Assembly (NCBI GenBank): GCA_964447335.1 | Contig: CAYUSA010000024.1 | Span: 1-45,108 of the forward strand | Reading direction: 5' to 3' | DNA length: 45,108 nucleotides | Source: HRBIN12 sp964447335 | GTDB lineage: Bacteria; Actinomycetota; UBA4738; HRBIN12 | Translations under genes and position numbers: made by a program | Shown: positions 8,322-15,693 of the stretch, in pieces | Layout of the letters: each line of letters opens with the position of its first letter | Numbering within the stretch: the first letter of the stretch is position 1 | Notes under the pieces: generated by a model | What the model was told of the DNA's origin: nothing | Seen by the model: the letters and a program-made list of their open reading frames with translations, nothing else | The model's database searches: none

Positions 8322-9285
8322 CTACCCCTTCATCGGCGCGAGCTGCTCGAGCTCGGCGGCGACCTCCTGCTCGCTCCACATCGAGCTCCACCGGTCGAGG
8401 ATGGTGCCGTCGGCTCCGATCAGGAACAGCCAGGGCTCGGTCAGGTCGCCGTTCGGCATCTGGAGCCAGTCGATCGCGGCCTGGTTGAGCGCCTGGTTCT
8501 CGTAGTCACGCCAGATCTCGACGTGGATGAAGACCGCCCGGTCCGCGTACCGGGCGGACAGGTCCTGGGTCATGTCCGTCACCGGACCGCAGAACTGGCT
8601 CACGCAGTACACGGGGGTGGCGAAAACCACGAGCGCCGGTCGCCCCTCGCGCAGGGCTCGGGCGATCGTCCACGCGTGGAGCTCGGGGTCGGGGATCTCG
8701 CCCTCGGTCGCGACGCGCGAGTCGATCGCCGCCTCGGGCACGCCCGTGGAGTCCACGGTCAGGTTCTCGGTCGCCGGGGCGGGCCGGCCGGGCGCGGGCA
8801 GGCCCGGCTCCTCGGCCACCGCCAGTGTCGCGAGCGAGGACTGCGAGCCGAGGTCCTCGACGTCGGCGGTGACGAGCACCTGCCAGAACCCCGCCCGATC
8901 GAACGTCACGCCGGAGGCCTCGTAGACCCCCCGCGACTCCGAGGGCAGCGTCACGGTCGGGGCGTCCCCGGTGCCCTCGCTCCCATAGGTGGGCACGAAC
9001 GTCGCGGTCGCCGTCGGGCCGGGTTCGGGCTGAGCGGGCTCGGAGGCGGTCCCGATGTAGCTGAACGCGAGGTCGACCGACCCGTAGCTCACGAGCTCGT
9101 TGTCGTTCGTCACCAGGCCGCTGCGGAGCACCGGCGTACAGGTCGACGCTCGCGACGATCGCGGTCACCTGCGCCCGCGGGGGCGTGCTCGAGGTCGACT
9201 CGGCGTCCCCGGCCCCGCCGGAGCCGCACGCGACGGCCGCGAGCCCGAGGGCGAGGACTAGCGCGAAAAGGCGTAGGCGGCTCAT
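8322..9285 (-). pseudogene. Frameshifted lipoprotein with C-terminal thioredoxin-like domain
   Basis: Two minus-strand frames together make one protein. The first (from ATG 9285) encodes a lipoprotein signal peptide (MSRLRLFALVLALGLAAVAC, lipobox before the Cys) and continues to VASVDLYAGAPQR. The matching continuation, GLVTNDNELVSYGSVDLAFSYIG, lies in a different frame and runs to the stop at 8322. The break is near 9118-9125 and looks like a small deletion between APQR and GLVTND. The C-terminal part is thioredoxin-like (VYCVSQFCGPVTDM, then FLIGADGTILDRW) with a CxxxxC spacing instead of CxxC. The start overlaps the upstream lipoprotein stop (TGATG). It is either a real pseudogene or a base-calling or assembly error. 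Confidence 0.8.
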
Positions 9286-9710
9286 CACGTCCTCGGGCAC
9301 GCCGGCGCCGGGAGCCCGACCGCCCCGAGCGCCAGCCTCATGGCGGAAAGGAGTTCGTCGGTCGCCGCCCCGAGCGCTGCGGCGTCGGCGGGGTCCTGGC
9401 GGAACCCGTCCTCGACCACGGACTTGGCCATGAGCAGGTCGCCCGATACGGTGCGGTCGACGCCCGCGACCTCGTCGGCGAGGTGGTGGAGCTGCTCGTG
9501 CACGTCATCCTGGAAGGTGGCCTCGGCGCCGGCGGTGTCCCTTCGGGCGAGGCTCGCCCGAACGTCGCAGAGCGACCGCAACGCCACGACCTCGGGGGCG
9601 TCGGTCCCGGCTCCATCGCCCGAGGGATACGTGACCGACCGCGCGGCGTCGTCGGACCCGCAGGCGACGAGCGTGAGCGCGAGGGCGGCGGCGAGCAGGA
9701 GCAGGCGCAC
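9285..9710 (-). CDS. Small putative lipoprotein, function unknown
   Basis: A 141-residue secreted lipoprotein. The GTG-initiated signal peptide MRLLLLAAALALTLVAC ends in a lipobox (LVAC) with the acylated Cys at residue 17. The mature part begins GSDDAARSVTYPSGDG and is mostly alpha-helical with short Ala/Asp-rich repeats (EDGFRQDPADAAALGAATDELL). No known domain is recognised. The stop overlaps the start of the following lipoprotein gene, so the two are probably translated together and may act together at the outer face of the membrane. Confidence 0.75.
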   Translation of the reverse strand: MRLLLLAAALALTLVACGSDDAARSVTYPSGDGAGTDAPEVVALRSLCDVRASLARRDTAGAEATFQDDVHEQLHHLADEVAGVDRTVSGDLLMAKSVVEDGFRQDPADAAALGAATDELLSAMRLALGAVGLPAPACPRT

Positions 9711-9741
9711 CGACCCATCATCCCGCGGTCGCGCGCCAGCG

Positions 9742-10350
9742 TCAGCCGAGCGTCGCGCCTTCGAGGTTCAGGAGGAACGACTTGCGCCATTCCTGGCCGC
9801 CGTACTTGCCCACGCCGCCGCCCGACGGCACGACGCGGTGACAGGGCACGACGATCGGAACCGGGTTGTCGTGGAGCGCGTTGCCGGCCGCGCGCGCCGC
9901 CCTCGGGCTGCCGGCACGGAGCGCGACCTCCCCGTAGGTCGAGACCGAGCCGAACGGGATCCTCGCGGTCTCCTCGAGCACCCGGCGCGAGAAGCCCTCG
10001 TGCGAGAGGGACCAGTCGATCGGGACACGGAACCGGCGGAGCCGTCCCTCGAAGAACGCGTCGAGCTCGCGGCGGACGCGCTCGGTGAGCCTCGCGTCCT
10101 CGAAGATCCGGGGGGAGATCGCCTCGGCGACGTCCTCGAGCACGTGAGCCTCGGGCTCCTCGGGGAACGCCAGGCGCGCGAGCCCGCGCTTCGTCGCGAC
10201 GACGAGGAGCCGCCCGACGGGGGAGTCGACCGGCGCGAACCCGACGTCCACGAGCCCGCGCGCCCGCGCGCGCTCGGTGAGCGCCTCGGCCGCCCGGAGC
10301 GAGGCCCGCTCGACGTCGGCCGCCCGCATCCTGCCCAGCACGTCGCTCAT
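9742..10350 (-). CDS. ogt: Methylated-DNA--protein-cysteine S-methyltransferase (MGMT/Ogt)
   Basis: Suicide repair enzyme that moves alkyl groups from O6-alkylguanine in DNA to its own cysteine. The 202 residues contain an N-terminal ribonuclease-like domain (VDSPVGRLLVVATKRGLARL) and the C-terminal active-site domain with IPFGSVSTYGEVA, AGNALHDNPVPIVVPCHRVV and GKYGGQEWRKSFLLNLE. The acceptor is C170 in PCHR. About 30 N-terminal residues precede the usual start of the family. The ATG at 10350 overlaps the stop of the sigma-factor gene (ATGA), so MGMT is co-translated with the regulator. This suggests that DNA repair belongs to that sigma factor's operon. Confidence 0.95.
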   Translation of the reverse strand: MSDVLGRMRAADVERASLRAAEALTERARARGLVDVGFAPVDSPVGRLLVVATKRGLARLAFPEEPEAHVLEDVAEAISPRIFEDARLTERVRRELDAFFEGRLRRFRVPIDWSLSHEGFSRRVLEETARIPFGSVSTYGEVALRAGSPRAARAAGNALHDNPVPIVVPCHRVVPSGGGVGKYGGQEWRKSFLLNLEGATLG

Positions 10351-10829
10351 CGGGACCCCTCTCCCGCGAGCGCGAGCGCCCGCAGCTTCTTCCGGCCCTC
10401 CGACGCGCTCGCGCGCGCCGCCTCCACCGAACAGCCGATCGCCTCGGCGACCTGCGCGTAGGGCAGGTCGAGCACGTAGCGATGCACCACCGCCGCCCGC
10501 TGCATCGGCGGGAGCGCGTCGACCGCGAGCCAGAGCGCCGGATCGGCGTCCTCGCGCTCCGGCGCGGCGCGCTCCGGGATCTCGTCGACCGGCAGCGGTC
10601 GCCGCTTCGTCGCGCGCCAGTGATCGAGCGCCTTCCGCGTCGCGATCGTGAGCACCCACCCCCGCAGGTTCGCGCCATCGCGCAGCGACGGGTACGCGCG
10701 GAGGGCCGACAGGAACGTCTCCTGGAAGCAGTCGTCGGCCTCGTGCGGCCCGACGGCCGCGAGCAGGAACCGATACACCTCGGCCCGATGCGTCTCCAGG
10801 AAGCTCGAGAACGGCGGTACGCCTCTCAC
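10347..10829 (-). CDS. ECF-like sigma-70 family RNA polymerase sigma factor
   Basis: A 160-residue sigma factor with only regions 2 and 4. Region 2 includes ADDCFQETFLSALRAYPSL and LRGWVLTIATRKALDHWRA. Region 4 includes ALPPMQRAAVVHRYVLDLPY and AQVAEAIGCSVEAARAS, a helix-turn-helix for -35 recognition. The start is GTG 10829, the only good start before region 2. An imperfect operator-like inverted repeat, CCGGA-7 bases-TCCGG (10831-10847), abuts it. No anti-sigma gene is adjacent, so the activity signal is not evident. It is followed directly by the MGMT gene. Confidence 0.88.
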   Translation of the reverse strand: MRGVPPFSSFLETHRAEVYRFLLAAVGPHEADDCFQETFLSALRAYPSLRDGANLRGWVLTIATRKALDHWRATKRRPLPVDEIPERAAPEREDADPALWLAVDALPPMQRAAVVHRYVLDLPYAQVAEAIGCSVEAARASASEGRKKLRALALAGEGSR

Positions 10830-10830
10830 A

Positions 10831-10847
10831 CCGGAAGAACGCTCCGG
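10831..10847. promoter_or_regulatory. Inverted repeat before the sigma-factor start
   Basis: CCGGA (10831-10835) and TCCGG (10843-10847) flank a 7-base spacer directly upstream of the GTG start. It is a possible operator or a small hairpin around the ribosome-binding region. Arms this short and GC-rich can arise by chance. Confidence 0.3.
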
Positions 10848-10870
10848 AGCTCGCGGGCGTGAGACGGCGC

Positions 10871-11587
10871 TCACACGGCCGGCCAGGGGTAGGGGCGTCC
10901 GGGCCCGGGCTCGGGGAAGCGGGCGTCCTCGAGCAGGTCCGCGAGCCGGCGCTCGGTGGCCCGGAGCTCGCGCGGCAGGAGCAGCTCGGACAGGCGGTCG
11001 CGGAGGGCGCCCCGCTCGAGCGCACCAGCGAGCCGCCGCAGGTCGCCGAGGAGCTCCGATGGAACGGGCTCGCCGACGAAGTCCCAGATCACCGTGCGGA
11101 GCTTCGGCTCGTCGTGGAAGCACACGCCGTGGTCGATCACGAACACGCGGTCCTCGGCCGACAGCAGGCAGTGGCCGGACTTGCGGTCGGCGTTGTTCAC
11201 GACGACGTCGAAGGCCGCGACGCGGCGGAAGTCGTCGGGCCGCTCCTCGCGCATCGTGAGGTAGTGGCGCGAGGGGTCGAACCCGACGAACAGCTGCACC
11301 GAGCCCTCGCCGTGCGGGCCCTCGCGCAGGACCGTCGGGGGCACCCACGGCCAGCCGAGCTCGGCCGCGACGACGTGCGCGGCGACCTCGCGGCGGCAGA
11401 GCGTGCCTTCTGGGAAGTCCCAGAGCGGCGACTCGCCGGCGCGCGGCTTGTAGACGGCCAGCATGCGCTCGGGCGACCCGTCCACGCGAGTCAGGAAGGT
11501 GTAGTTGGAGGCGCGCGGGAGCAGGCCGAGGATCTCGAGCTCGCCCTCCGCGAGCATGCGCAGGATCTCGGCGTCGCCGTCGGTCAC
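10871..11587 (-). CDS. SCO1664-family protein (PI3/PI4-kinase-like fold)
   Basis: A 238-residue protein of the actinobacterial SCO1664 family, distantly related to phosphatidylinositol 3/4-kinase-like folds. Recognisable segments are LPRASNYTFLTRVDG with YKPRAGESPLWDFPEGTL (nucleotide-binding loop with Lys), AFDVVVNNADRKSGHCLL (Asn and Asp of the catalytic-loop type) and FVIDHGVCFHDEPKLRTVIW (metal-binding Asp). Substrate unknown. GTG start overlaps the DUF3090 stop (GTGA). In many actinobacteria this gene sits with DUF3090 and an MSMEG_4193-like phosphatase next to mycothiol biosynthesis gene mshC. mshC is not in this window. Confidence 0.85.
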   Translation of the reverse strand: MTDGDAEILRMLAEGELEILGLLPRASNYTFLTRVDGSPERMLAVYKPRAGESPLWDFPEGTLCRREVAAHVVAAELGWPWVPPTVLREGPHGEGSVQLFVGFDPSRHYLTMREERPDDFRRVAAFDVVVNNADRKSGHCLLSAEDRVFVIDHGVCFHDEPKLRTVIWDFVGEPVPSELLGDLRRLAGALERGALRDRLSELLLPRELRATERRLADLLEDARFPEPGPGRPYPWPAV

Positions 11588-12132
11588 CCCGCGCCGGGCC
11601 TCCCGTGACCGTTCATCGCCGGGCAGGTGTGACCCTCCGGGTTGATGGGGTTGTCGCAGAAGCGGCATCGCGGGCGTCCGCGGGCGGCGACCGCCGCGGC
11701 ATGACGCGAGAGCGCGAGCATCTGCGCTCGCGTGGCCCACAGGCGGATCTGGTCGGGCTCGAGCAGGTCCGCCTCTTCGACGGACGGCTCCCCGGCGTCC
11801 TCCTCGTCCTCCTCGTCGTCGGGCAGGAGCTCCTCGAGCTCGAGGAGGAAGAGGTCGCGGTCCTCGGCGTAGCCGATCGACAGGCGCCCTGCTCGGAACA
11901 CGGGCTCGAGCGGTTCCTCGAGCTCCATCTCGGGCTCGGCGGGCGAATCCTCGGTCTCCTTGCCCACCGTCGCGAGGATGTCGAGGATCGAGGCCGCGAG
12001 GAGCTCGACCTGCTGCTTCTCGACGAGCACGGTGACGAGCTCGGCGCCGGCGCGAGCCTGTAGGTAGAAGGTCCGCGCCCCCGGCTCGCCGACGGCGCCG
12101 GCGGTGATGCGGTCGACCGCCTCGAGCTCCAT
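11584..12132 (-). CDS. DUF3090 family protein with C-terminal zinc-finger-like motif
   Basis: A 182-residue actinobacterial protein of unknown function. The N-terminal half resembles the family core (DRITAGAVGEPGARTFYLQA, LVTVLVEKQQVELLAASI), with an acidic stretch ELLPDDEEDEEDAGEPS around residues 115-130. RLWATRAQMLALSRHAAAVA then leads to a zinc-binding C-terminus CRFCDNPINPEGHTCP. The ATG at 12132 lies 5 bases after the stop of the phosphomutase-like gene, and its own stop overlaps the SCO1664-family gene. The three genes form a tight operon and are inferred to share a role. Confidence 0.87.
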   Translation of the reverse strand: MELEAVDRITAGAVGEPGARTFYLQARAGAELVTVLVEKQQVELLAASILDILATVGKETEDSPAEPEMELEEPLEPVFRAGRLSIGYAEDRDLFLLELEELLPDDEEDEEDAGEPSVEEADLLEPDQIRLWATRAQMLALSRHAAAVAARGRPRCRFCDNPINPEGHTCPAMNGHGRPGAG

Positions 12133-12137
12133 GAGAC

Positions 12138-12794
12138 CTATCCTCGCACCTTCCTCGGCGGCGACGACCGCCCCGCGCGCGGGGGCGGAGCGAGCGAGCC
12201 GAGGTCTCCGGTGTCGTTCACCTTCAGGATGCGCGGCTGCCCATCGTGCAGCGCGATCGCGGAGACCGAGGCCGGCTCGACGGACAGGCGCTGGTAGAGG
12301 TCCAGGTGCACCCCGGCGAGGTCCGCGAGCAGAAGCCGCACGACATCCGCGTGCGTGACGACGGCGACCGTCTCCGAGGGGTGCTCCTCGGCGATCGAGC
12401 GCACCGCCTCGACCGCCCGGGCCTGCACCCCGCGCAGGCTCTCGCCGCCGGGGAACCGCACCGCCGATGGCGTGTTCCGGACCGCGCCCCAGAGCTTCGT
12501 CCGCGAGAGCTGGCGGATCGAGCGCCCCGTCCACTCGCCGTAGCCGACCTCGATGAGGTCGCGGCGGACCAGCACCGGAAGCCCGCGGTCGGCGGCGAGC
12601 GGCGCCGCCGTCTCGCGGCAGCGCTCGAGCGGGCTCGAGTAGATCGCCTGGATCGGGACGCCCTGCAGACGCGTCACGAGCGCTCGCGCCTGCTCGCGGC
12701 CGTGATCGGTGAGGTGCACGCCGCGTTCCCAACCGGTCAGCACCTTGCCGGCGGTCGGCGTGTGCCCGTGGCGGACGAGGAGCAGGAGCGTCAT
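12138..12794 (-). CDS. MSMEG_4193-family histidine phosphatase / putative phosphomutase
   Basis: Histidine-phosphatase superfamily member, 218 residues. The catalytic RHG motif is at the N-terminus (LLLVRHGHTPTAGKVL, His 9). Further conserved parts are YSSPLERCRETAAPLA, the acid residue in EVGYGEWTGRSI and the second His in VAVVTHADVVRLLLADLAG. The C-terminal SVSAIALHDGQPRILKVNDTG is typical of this actinobacterial subfamily. Substrate is unknown. It leads the operon with the DUF3090 and SCO1664-family genes and has a leaderless promoter. Confidence 0.88.
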   Translation of the reverse strand: MTLLLLVRHGHTPTAGKVLTGWERGVHLTDHGREQARALVTRLQGVPIQAIYSSPLERCRETAAPLAADRGLPVLVRRDLIEVGYGEWTGRSIRQLSRTKLWGAVRNTPSAVRFPGGESLRGVQARAVEAVRSIAEEHPSETVAVVTHADVVRLLLADLAGVHLDLYQRLSVEPASVSAIALHDGQPRILKVNDTGDLGSLAPPPRAGRSSPPRKVRG

Positions 12795-12801
12795 CCCGCG
12801 T

Positions 12802-12807
12802 AGCCTA
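12802..12807 (-). promoter_or_regulatory. -10 box of a leaderless promoter for the phosphomutase trio
   Basis: TAGGCT on the minus strand ends 7 bases before the ATG at 12794. Confidence 0.55.
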
Positions 12808-12832
12808 CGCGGCCCCTCGCGGAGCGACGACG

Positions 12833-13969
12833 CTACGCCGTCGGCAGGTGGACCTCGAACGTGGAGCCCACGCCGAGCTCGCTCCGCACGGCGACCGTGC
12901 CGCCGTGGTTCTCGACGACGTGCTTCACGATCGACAGTCCGAGGCCGGTGCCGCCGGTCTCGCGCGAGCGGGCACGATCCACGCGGTAGAAGCGCTCGAA
13001 GATCCGGGTGAGCTCCCGCCCGGGGATGCCGACACCGGTGTCCGCGACCGTGAGCACGACCTCCCCGTCGGCCGACGCGAGCCGGACGTCGACACGTCCA
13101 CGCGGACGCGTGTACCGGATCGCGTTGTCGACGAGGTTGCGCACCATGAGGGCGAGCTCGCGCGCCGAGCCGCGCACGCGCGGGACGGTCTCGGCGTCGA
13201 TCGAGAGCGCGACGCCCGCCTCCGCGGCCGGGCCCTCGAAGCGCTCGGCCTCGTCGCGGAGGACCGCGTCGAGCGCCACCATCTCCTCCAGCGAGCTTCC
13301 GGTCTCGAGCCGCGAGAGGTCGAGCAGGTCCGAAACGATCCGCGACAGGCGGAGAGCCTCGCGTTCAAGCTGCGCCGCGAAGCGCGGGACGACCGCCGGG
13401 TCGTCCCGGGCTGCCGCGCCGATCGTCTCGGCAGCCGCCTGGATCGACGCTGCCGGCGTCTTCAGCTCGTGCGAGGCGTTCGAGACGAAATCGCGTCGGA
13501 CGGCCTCGAGCCGCCTGGCCTCGGTCACGTCGCGGACGACGAGGAGCACCGCCCCGTCCTCGCCCACGGGGATCGCATCGCCGCGGAGCCACCGGCTCGG
13601 CGCTCCGGCCTCGACCTCGGCGCTCCGAGGGGCGTCCTCCGACGTGGCCGCCCGGACGGCCTCGCGGAGGTCGAGCGGCAACAGCGCGTCGACCGACGCG
13701 GGGATCCCACCGACGAGGCTCTCGAGGGCGGGGTTGGCGAAGACGACGCCGCCACTCGCCTCGACGAGCAGCACGCCCTCGCGCATCGAAGAAAGGACGA
13801 GCGCCATCGAGGCGCGCTCCTCCTCGGCCTCGCGGAGTCGGCGCTCCATGTCCCGCGCCTCGCGCTCGGCCGCGGCGGCGCGAGCGTGGCCGGCCGCCCG
13901 GTCGCGGAGCAGGAGCACGGCGGCGACGCCCAGCAGCACGAGCGCTAGGGCGATCCCGACCGTTTCCAC
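12833..13969 (-). CDS. phoR: PhoR/SenX3-type sensor histidine kinase
   Basis: Membrane-anchored sensor kinase, 378 residues, likely partner of the OmpR-type regulator at 19159. One N-terminal membrane segment (about 4-21), a coiled linker, and a PAS-like domain (about 55-150, MREGVLLVEASGGVVFANPA) precede the HisKA domain with the phosphoacceptor H167 (FVSNASHELKTPA). The ATPase domain has an N box (LVDNAIRYTRP), a G1 box (VADTGVGIPG) and a G2 box (GGTGLGLSIVKHVVENHGG). With a single membrane segment and no sensor ectodomain it resembles SenX3/PhoR, thought to read Pst/PhoU status rather than phosphate itself. GTG start; leaderless promoter; PHO-box-like repeats upstream. Confidence 0.9.
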   Translation of the reverse strand: METVGIALALVLLGVAAVLLLRDRAAGHARAAAAEREARDMERRLREAEEERASMALVLSSMREGVLLVEASGGVVFANPALESLVGGIPASVDALLPLDLREAVRAATSEDAPRSAEVEAGAPSRWLRGDAIPVGEDGAVLLVVRDVTEARRLEAVRRDFVSNASHELKTPAASIQAAAETIGAAARDDPAVVPRFAAQLEREALRLSRIVSDLLDLSRLETGSSLEEMVALDAVLRDEAERFEGPAAEAGVALSIDAETVPRVRGSARELALMVRNLVDNAIRYTRPRGRVDVRLASADGEVVLTVADTGVGIPGRELTRIFERFYRVDRARSRETGGTGLGLSIVKHVVENHGGTVAVRSELGVGSTFEVHLPTA

Positions 13970-13976
13970 GTGAGTC

Positions 13977-13982
13977 AGTCTA
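13977..13982 (-). promoter_or_regulatory. -10 box of a leaderless promoter for the sensor kinase
   Basis: TAGACT on the minus strand ends 7 bases before the GTG at 13969. The PHO-box-like repeats begin 17 bases upstream, where the -35 element would lie. Confidence 0.55.
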
Positions 13983-13998
13983 GAAGGGCCGTTCCCCC

Positions 13999-14020
13999 GT
14001 TCATGGTGGGTTCACCGACG
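13999..14020. promoter_or_regulatory. PHO-box-like 11-bp direct repeat between kinase and zinc-ribbon gene
   Basis: GTTCATGGTGG (13999-14009) and GTTCACCGACG (14010-14020) form two abutting 11-bp units that match the actinobacterial PhoP-binding unit G(G/T)TCAYYYR(G/C)G at most positions. Placed at the -35 region of the kinase gene, they suggest autoregulation of the phosphate two-component system. The rightward gene at 14083 could share them. Confidence 0.6.
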
Positions 14021-14069
14021 CTTCGGTGCACGGCCATGAGCTCTCCCGGGGGTCGCCACGCGGGCCCAG

Positions 14070-14075
14070 TAGCGT
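14070..14075 (+). promoter_or_regulatory. -10 box of a leaderless promoter for the zinc-ribbon gene
   Basis: TAGCGT ends 7 bases before the ATG at 14083, supporting that start over an in-frame ATG at 14026. Confidence 0.5.
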
Positions 14076-14082
14076 TCAGGTC

Positions 14083-14427
14083 ATGGAGTGCGACGCGAGG
14101 ACGCGCGGACCGGAGTGTCCGGACTGCGGCGCGACGGCCTCGATCGAGGACGGCGTGTGCGACGTGTGCCTCGCGGACCTGGGTGAGCGGCACGGTCGGC
14201 ATCCCGGCCCGGAGGAGCGGACGCAGGTCGCCCCGGTCGGGCTCCGCTTCTCGGACGTGATGACCGAGCTTCGCGCGGTGGTGGATCTCGCGGGCGCCGT
14301 CGAGGCCGCTCACACCGTCGCCGCCGCCGGGCGTCGCGCCGAGCGGCTGCTCGACCTGCTCCGCGAGCAGTTCCTGCGAGACCTCGGGGCGCCGGTGACG
14401 GGCGCCGCTCGTGGGCCCGTCGCCTGA
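14083..14427 (+). CDS. Small zinc-ribbon protein in the phosphate cluster, function unknown
   Basis: A 114-residue protein not assigned to a family. The N-terminus holds two CxxC pairs, CPDCG and CDVCLADLG, about ten residues apart, which should form a zinc ribbon. The rest is a probable helical region (LRFSDVMTELRAVVDLAGAV, then RRAERLLDLLREQFLRDLG). There is no signal peptide. It lies between the divergent sensor kinase and pstS, with a PHO-box-like repeat upstream and the pstS PHO box just after its stop. An adaptor or regulator in phosphate control is an inference from position only. Confidence 0.65.
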   Translation: MECDARTRGPECPDCGATASIEDGVCDVCLADLGERHGRHPGPEERTQVAPVGLRFSDVMTELRAVVDLAGAVEAAHTVAAAGRRAERLLDLLREQFLRDLGAPVTGAARGPVA

Positions 14428-14442
14428 GGCCCGTCGCCTCCC

Positions 14443-14483
14443 GTTCACGTCCCTGGGACCTGTTCACGCTCCGTTCATGAACG
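14443..14483 (+). promoter_or_regulatory. PHO box upstream of pstS
   Basis: Three GTTCA-type units lie before pstS: GTTCACGTCCC at 14443, GTTCACGCTCC at 14462 and GTTCATGAACG at 14473. The last two abut with 11-bp spacing, as in actinobacterial PhoP sites. A likely -10 box follows at 14511. It predicts PhoP-dependent induction of the pst operon when phosphate is low. Confidence 0.65.
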
Positions 14484-14510
14484 GGACCCGGGATGGCCAA
14501 GGGCCGTCCC

Positions 14511-14516
14511 TAGCAT
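14511..14516 (+). promoter_or_regulatory. Probable -10 box of the pstS promoter
   Basis: TAGCAT lies 27 bases after the last PHO-box unit. Transcription from here gives a leader of about 50 bases that ends in a strong AGGAGGGG ribosome-binding site before the ATG at 14572. Confidence 0.5.
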
Positions 14517-14571
14517 CCGCAGCGGTGAACGGCCTACGGAGCGTTCGACGTTCCTCGACCAAGGAGGGGAC

Positions 14572-15624
14572 ATGGGGAAGCGCAAGAAGTGGCTCGCGGT
14601 TGTCGCGGCCGCACTCTCGCTCTCGCTGGTTGCCGCCGCGTGTGGTGGCGACGACGAGGGAGGCGATGGTGGTGAGACCGGCACGACCGGGACCACCGGT
14701 GGTGGAGATCTGACCGGCACGATCGTGATCTCGGGCTCGTCGACGGTGCTGCCGATCTCGAGTCTCGTCGCCGAGCTGTTCAACCAAGAGGTCGCCCCGA
14801 ACGTTGCGATCAGCGTGGACGGCCCCGGCACCGGCGACGGCTTCGAGCTCTTCTGCGCCGGTGAGACCGACATCAGCGACGCCTCTCGCCCGATCGACGA
14901 GGAGGAGGTCGCCGCGTGCGCCGAGGCCGGCATCCCGTACGTGGAGCTCGAGGTCGGCATCGACGGCATCGCCGTCATGACGAACCCGGCCAACGGTGCC
15001 GTGACCTGCCTCACGCAGGCCGACCTCTACGCCCTGTTCGGTCCGGAGTCCGAGGGATTCACCAATTGGTCGGACGCGGACGGCATCGCGGCCGAGATCG
15101 GGGGGACGGGCGGCTTCCCCGACGCGCCGCTCGAGATCACCGCTCCGGGCGAGGAGTCCGGGACCTACGACTCGTTCATCGAGATCAACGGGTTCGAGGA
15201 CGTCGCGCTGGAGCGTGGGGTCGCCGAGGACCAGGCCGGGTCGCTCCGCAAGGACTACCAGGCCTCGCCCGATGACAACGTCATCATCGCCGCGATGGAG
15301 GGCTCGGACTCACCGCTCGGCTTCGTCGGCTTCGCCTACGCCGAGGAGGCGGGGGACGCCGTGAAGGAGCTCCAGATCGACGGTGGCTCCGGGTGCGTGA
15401 CGCCGACCATCGAGGCGATCGCCGACGGTTCGTACCCGATATCCCGGTCGCTGTACGTCTACGTGAACACGGCCAAGGCCGCCGAGAACCCGGCCCTCAC
15501 CGCGTTCGTCGACTACTACGTCAGCGACGCCGGTCTCGTGGACATCGTGAGCGAGGTCGGCTACGTGGGCCTGCCCACCGATCGCGTCGAGGCAACCCGG
15601 TCCGCCTGGGGGGCGGCCATCTAG
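14572..15624 (+). CDS. pstS: Phosphate ABC transporter substrate-binding lipoprotein PstS
   Basis: Captures phosphate outside the membrane and passes it to PstCA. The 350-residue precursor has a lipoprotein signal peptide (lipobox Cys at residue 24, LVAAAC), a Gly/Thr-rich linker, and the family core beginning TIVISGSSTVLPISSLVAEL, the phosphate-binding loop. Other conserved parts are FCAGETDISDASRPI, DGIAVMTNPAN, ITAPGEESGTYDSF and LGFVGFAYAEEAG. An AGGAGGGG Shine-Dalgarno site directly precedes the ATG. A PHO box lies upstream and a strong hairpin separates it from pstC, which fits higher expression of the binding protein than of the channel. Confidence 0.97.
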   Translation: MGKRKKWLAVVAAALSLSLVAAACGGDDEGGDGGETGTTGTTGGGDLTGTIVISGSSTVLPISSLVAELFNQEVAPNVAISVDGPGTGDGFELFCAGETDISDASRPIDEEEVAACAEAGIPYVELEVGIDGIAVMTNPANGAVTCLTQADLYALFGPESEGFTNWSDADGIAAEIGGTGGFPDAPLEITAPGEESGTYDSFIEINGFEDVALERGVAEDQAGSLRKDYQASPDDNVIIAAMEGSDSPLGFVGFAYAEEAGDAVKELQIDGGSGCVTPTIEAIADGSYPISRSLYVYVNTAKAAENPALTAFVDYYVSDAGLVDIVSEVGYVGLPTDRVEATRSAWGAAI

Positions 15625-15641
15625 CTCGGCTCGACCGCATC

Positions 15642-15671
15642 GAGGGGGCCGGCACGGGTGCTGGCCCCCTC
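15642..15671 (+). terminator. Strong hairpin between pstS and pstC (partial terminator or mRNA stabiliser)
   Basis: A 13-bp stem, GAGGGGGCCGGCA (15642-15654) with TGCTGGCCCCCTC (15659-15671), has one G-T pair and a CGGG loop. No T-tract follows. Such a hairpin after a binding-protein gene usually lowers read-through or protects the upstream mRNA; which applies here cannot be seen. Confidence 0.65.
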
Positions 15672-15693
15672 CTCGCGGGTCCAGAGCCGAGGG

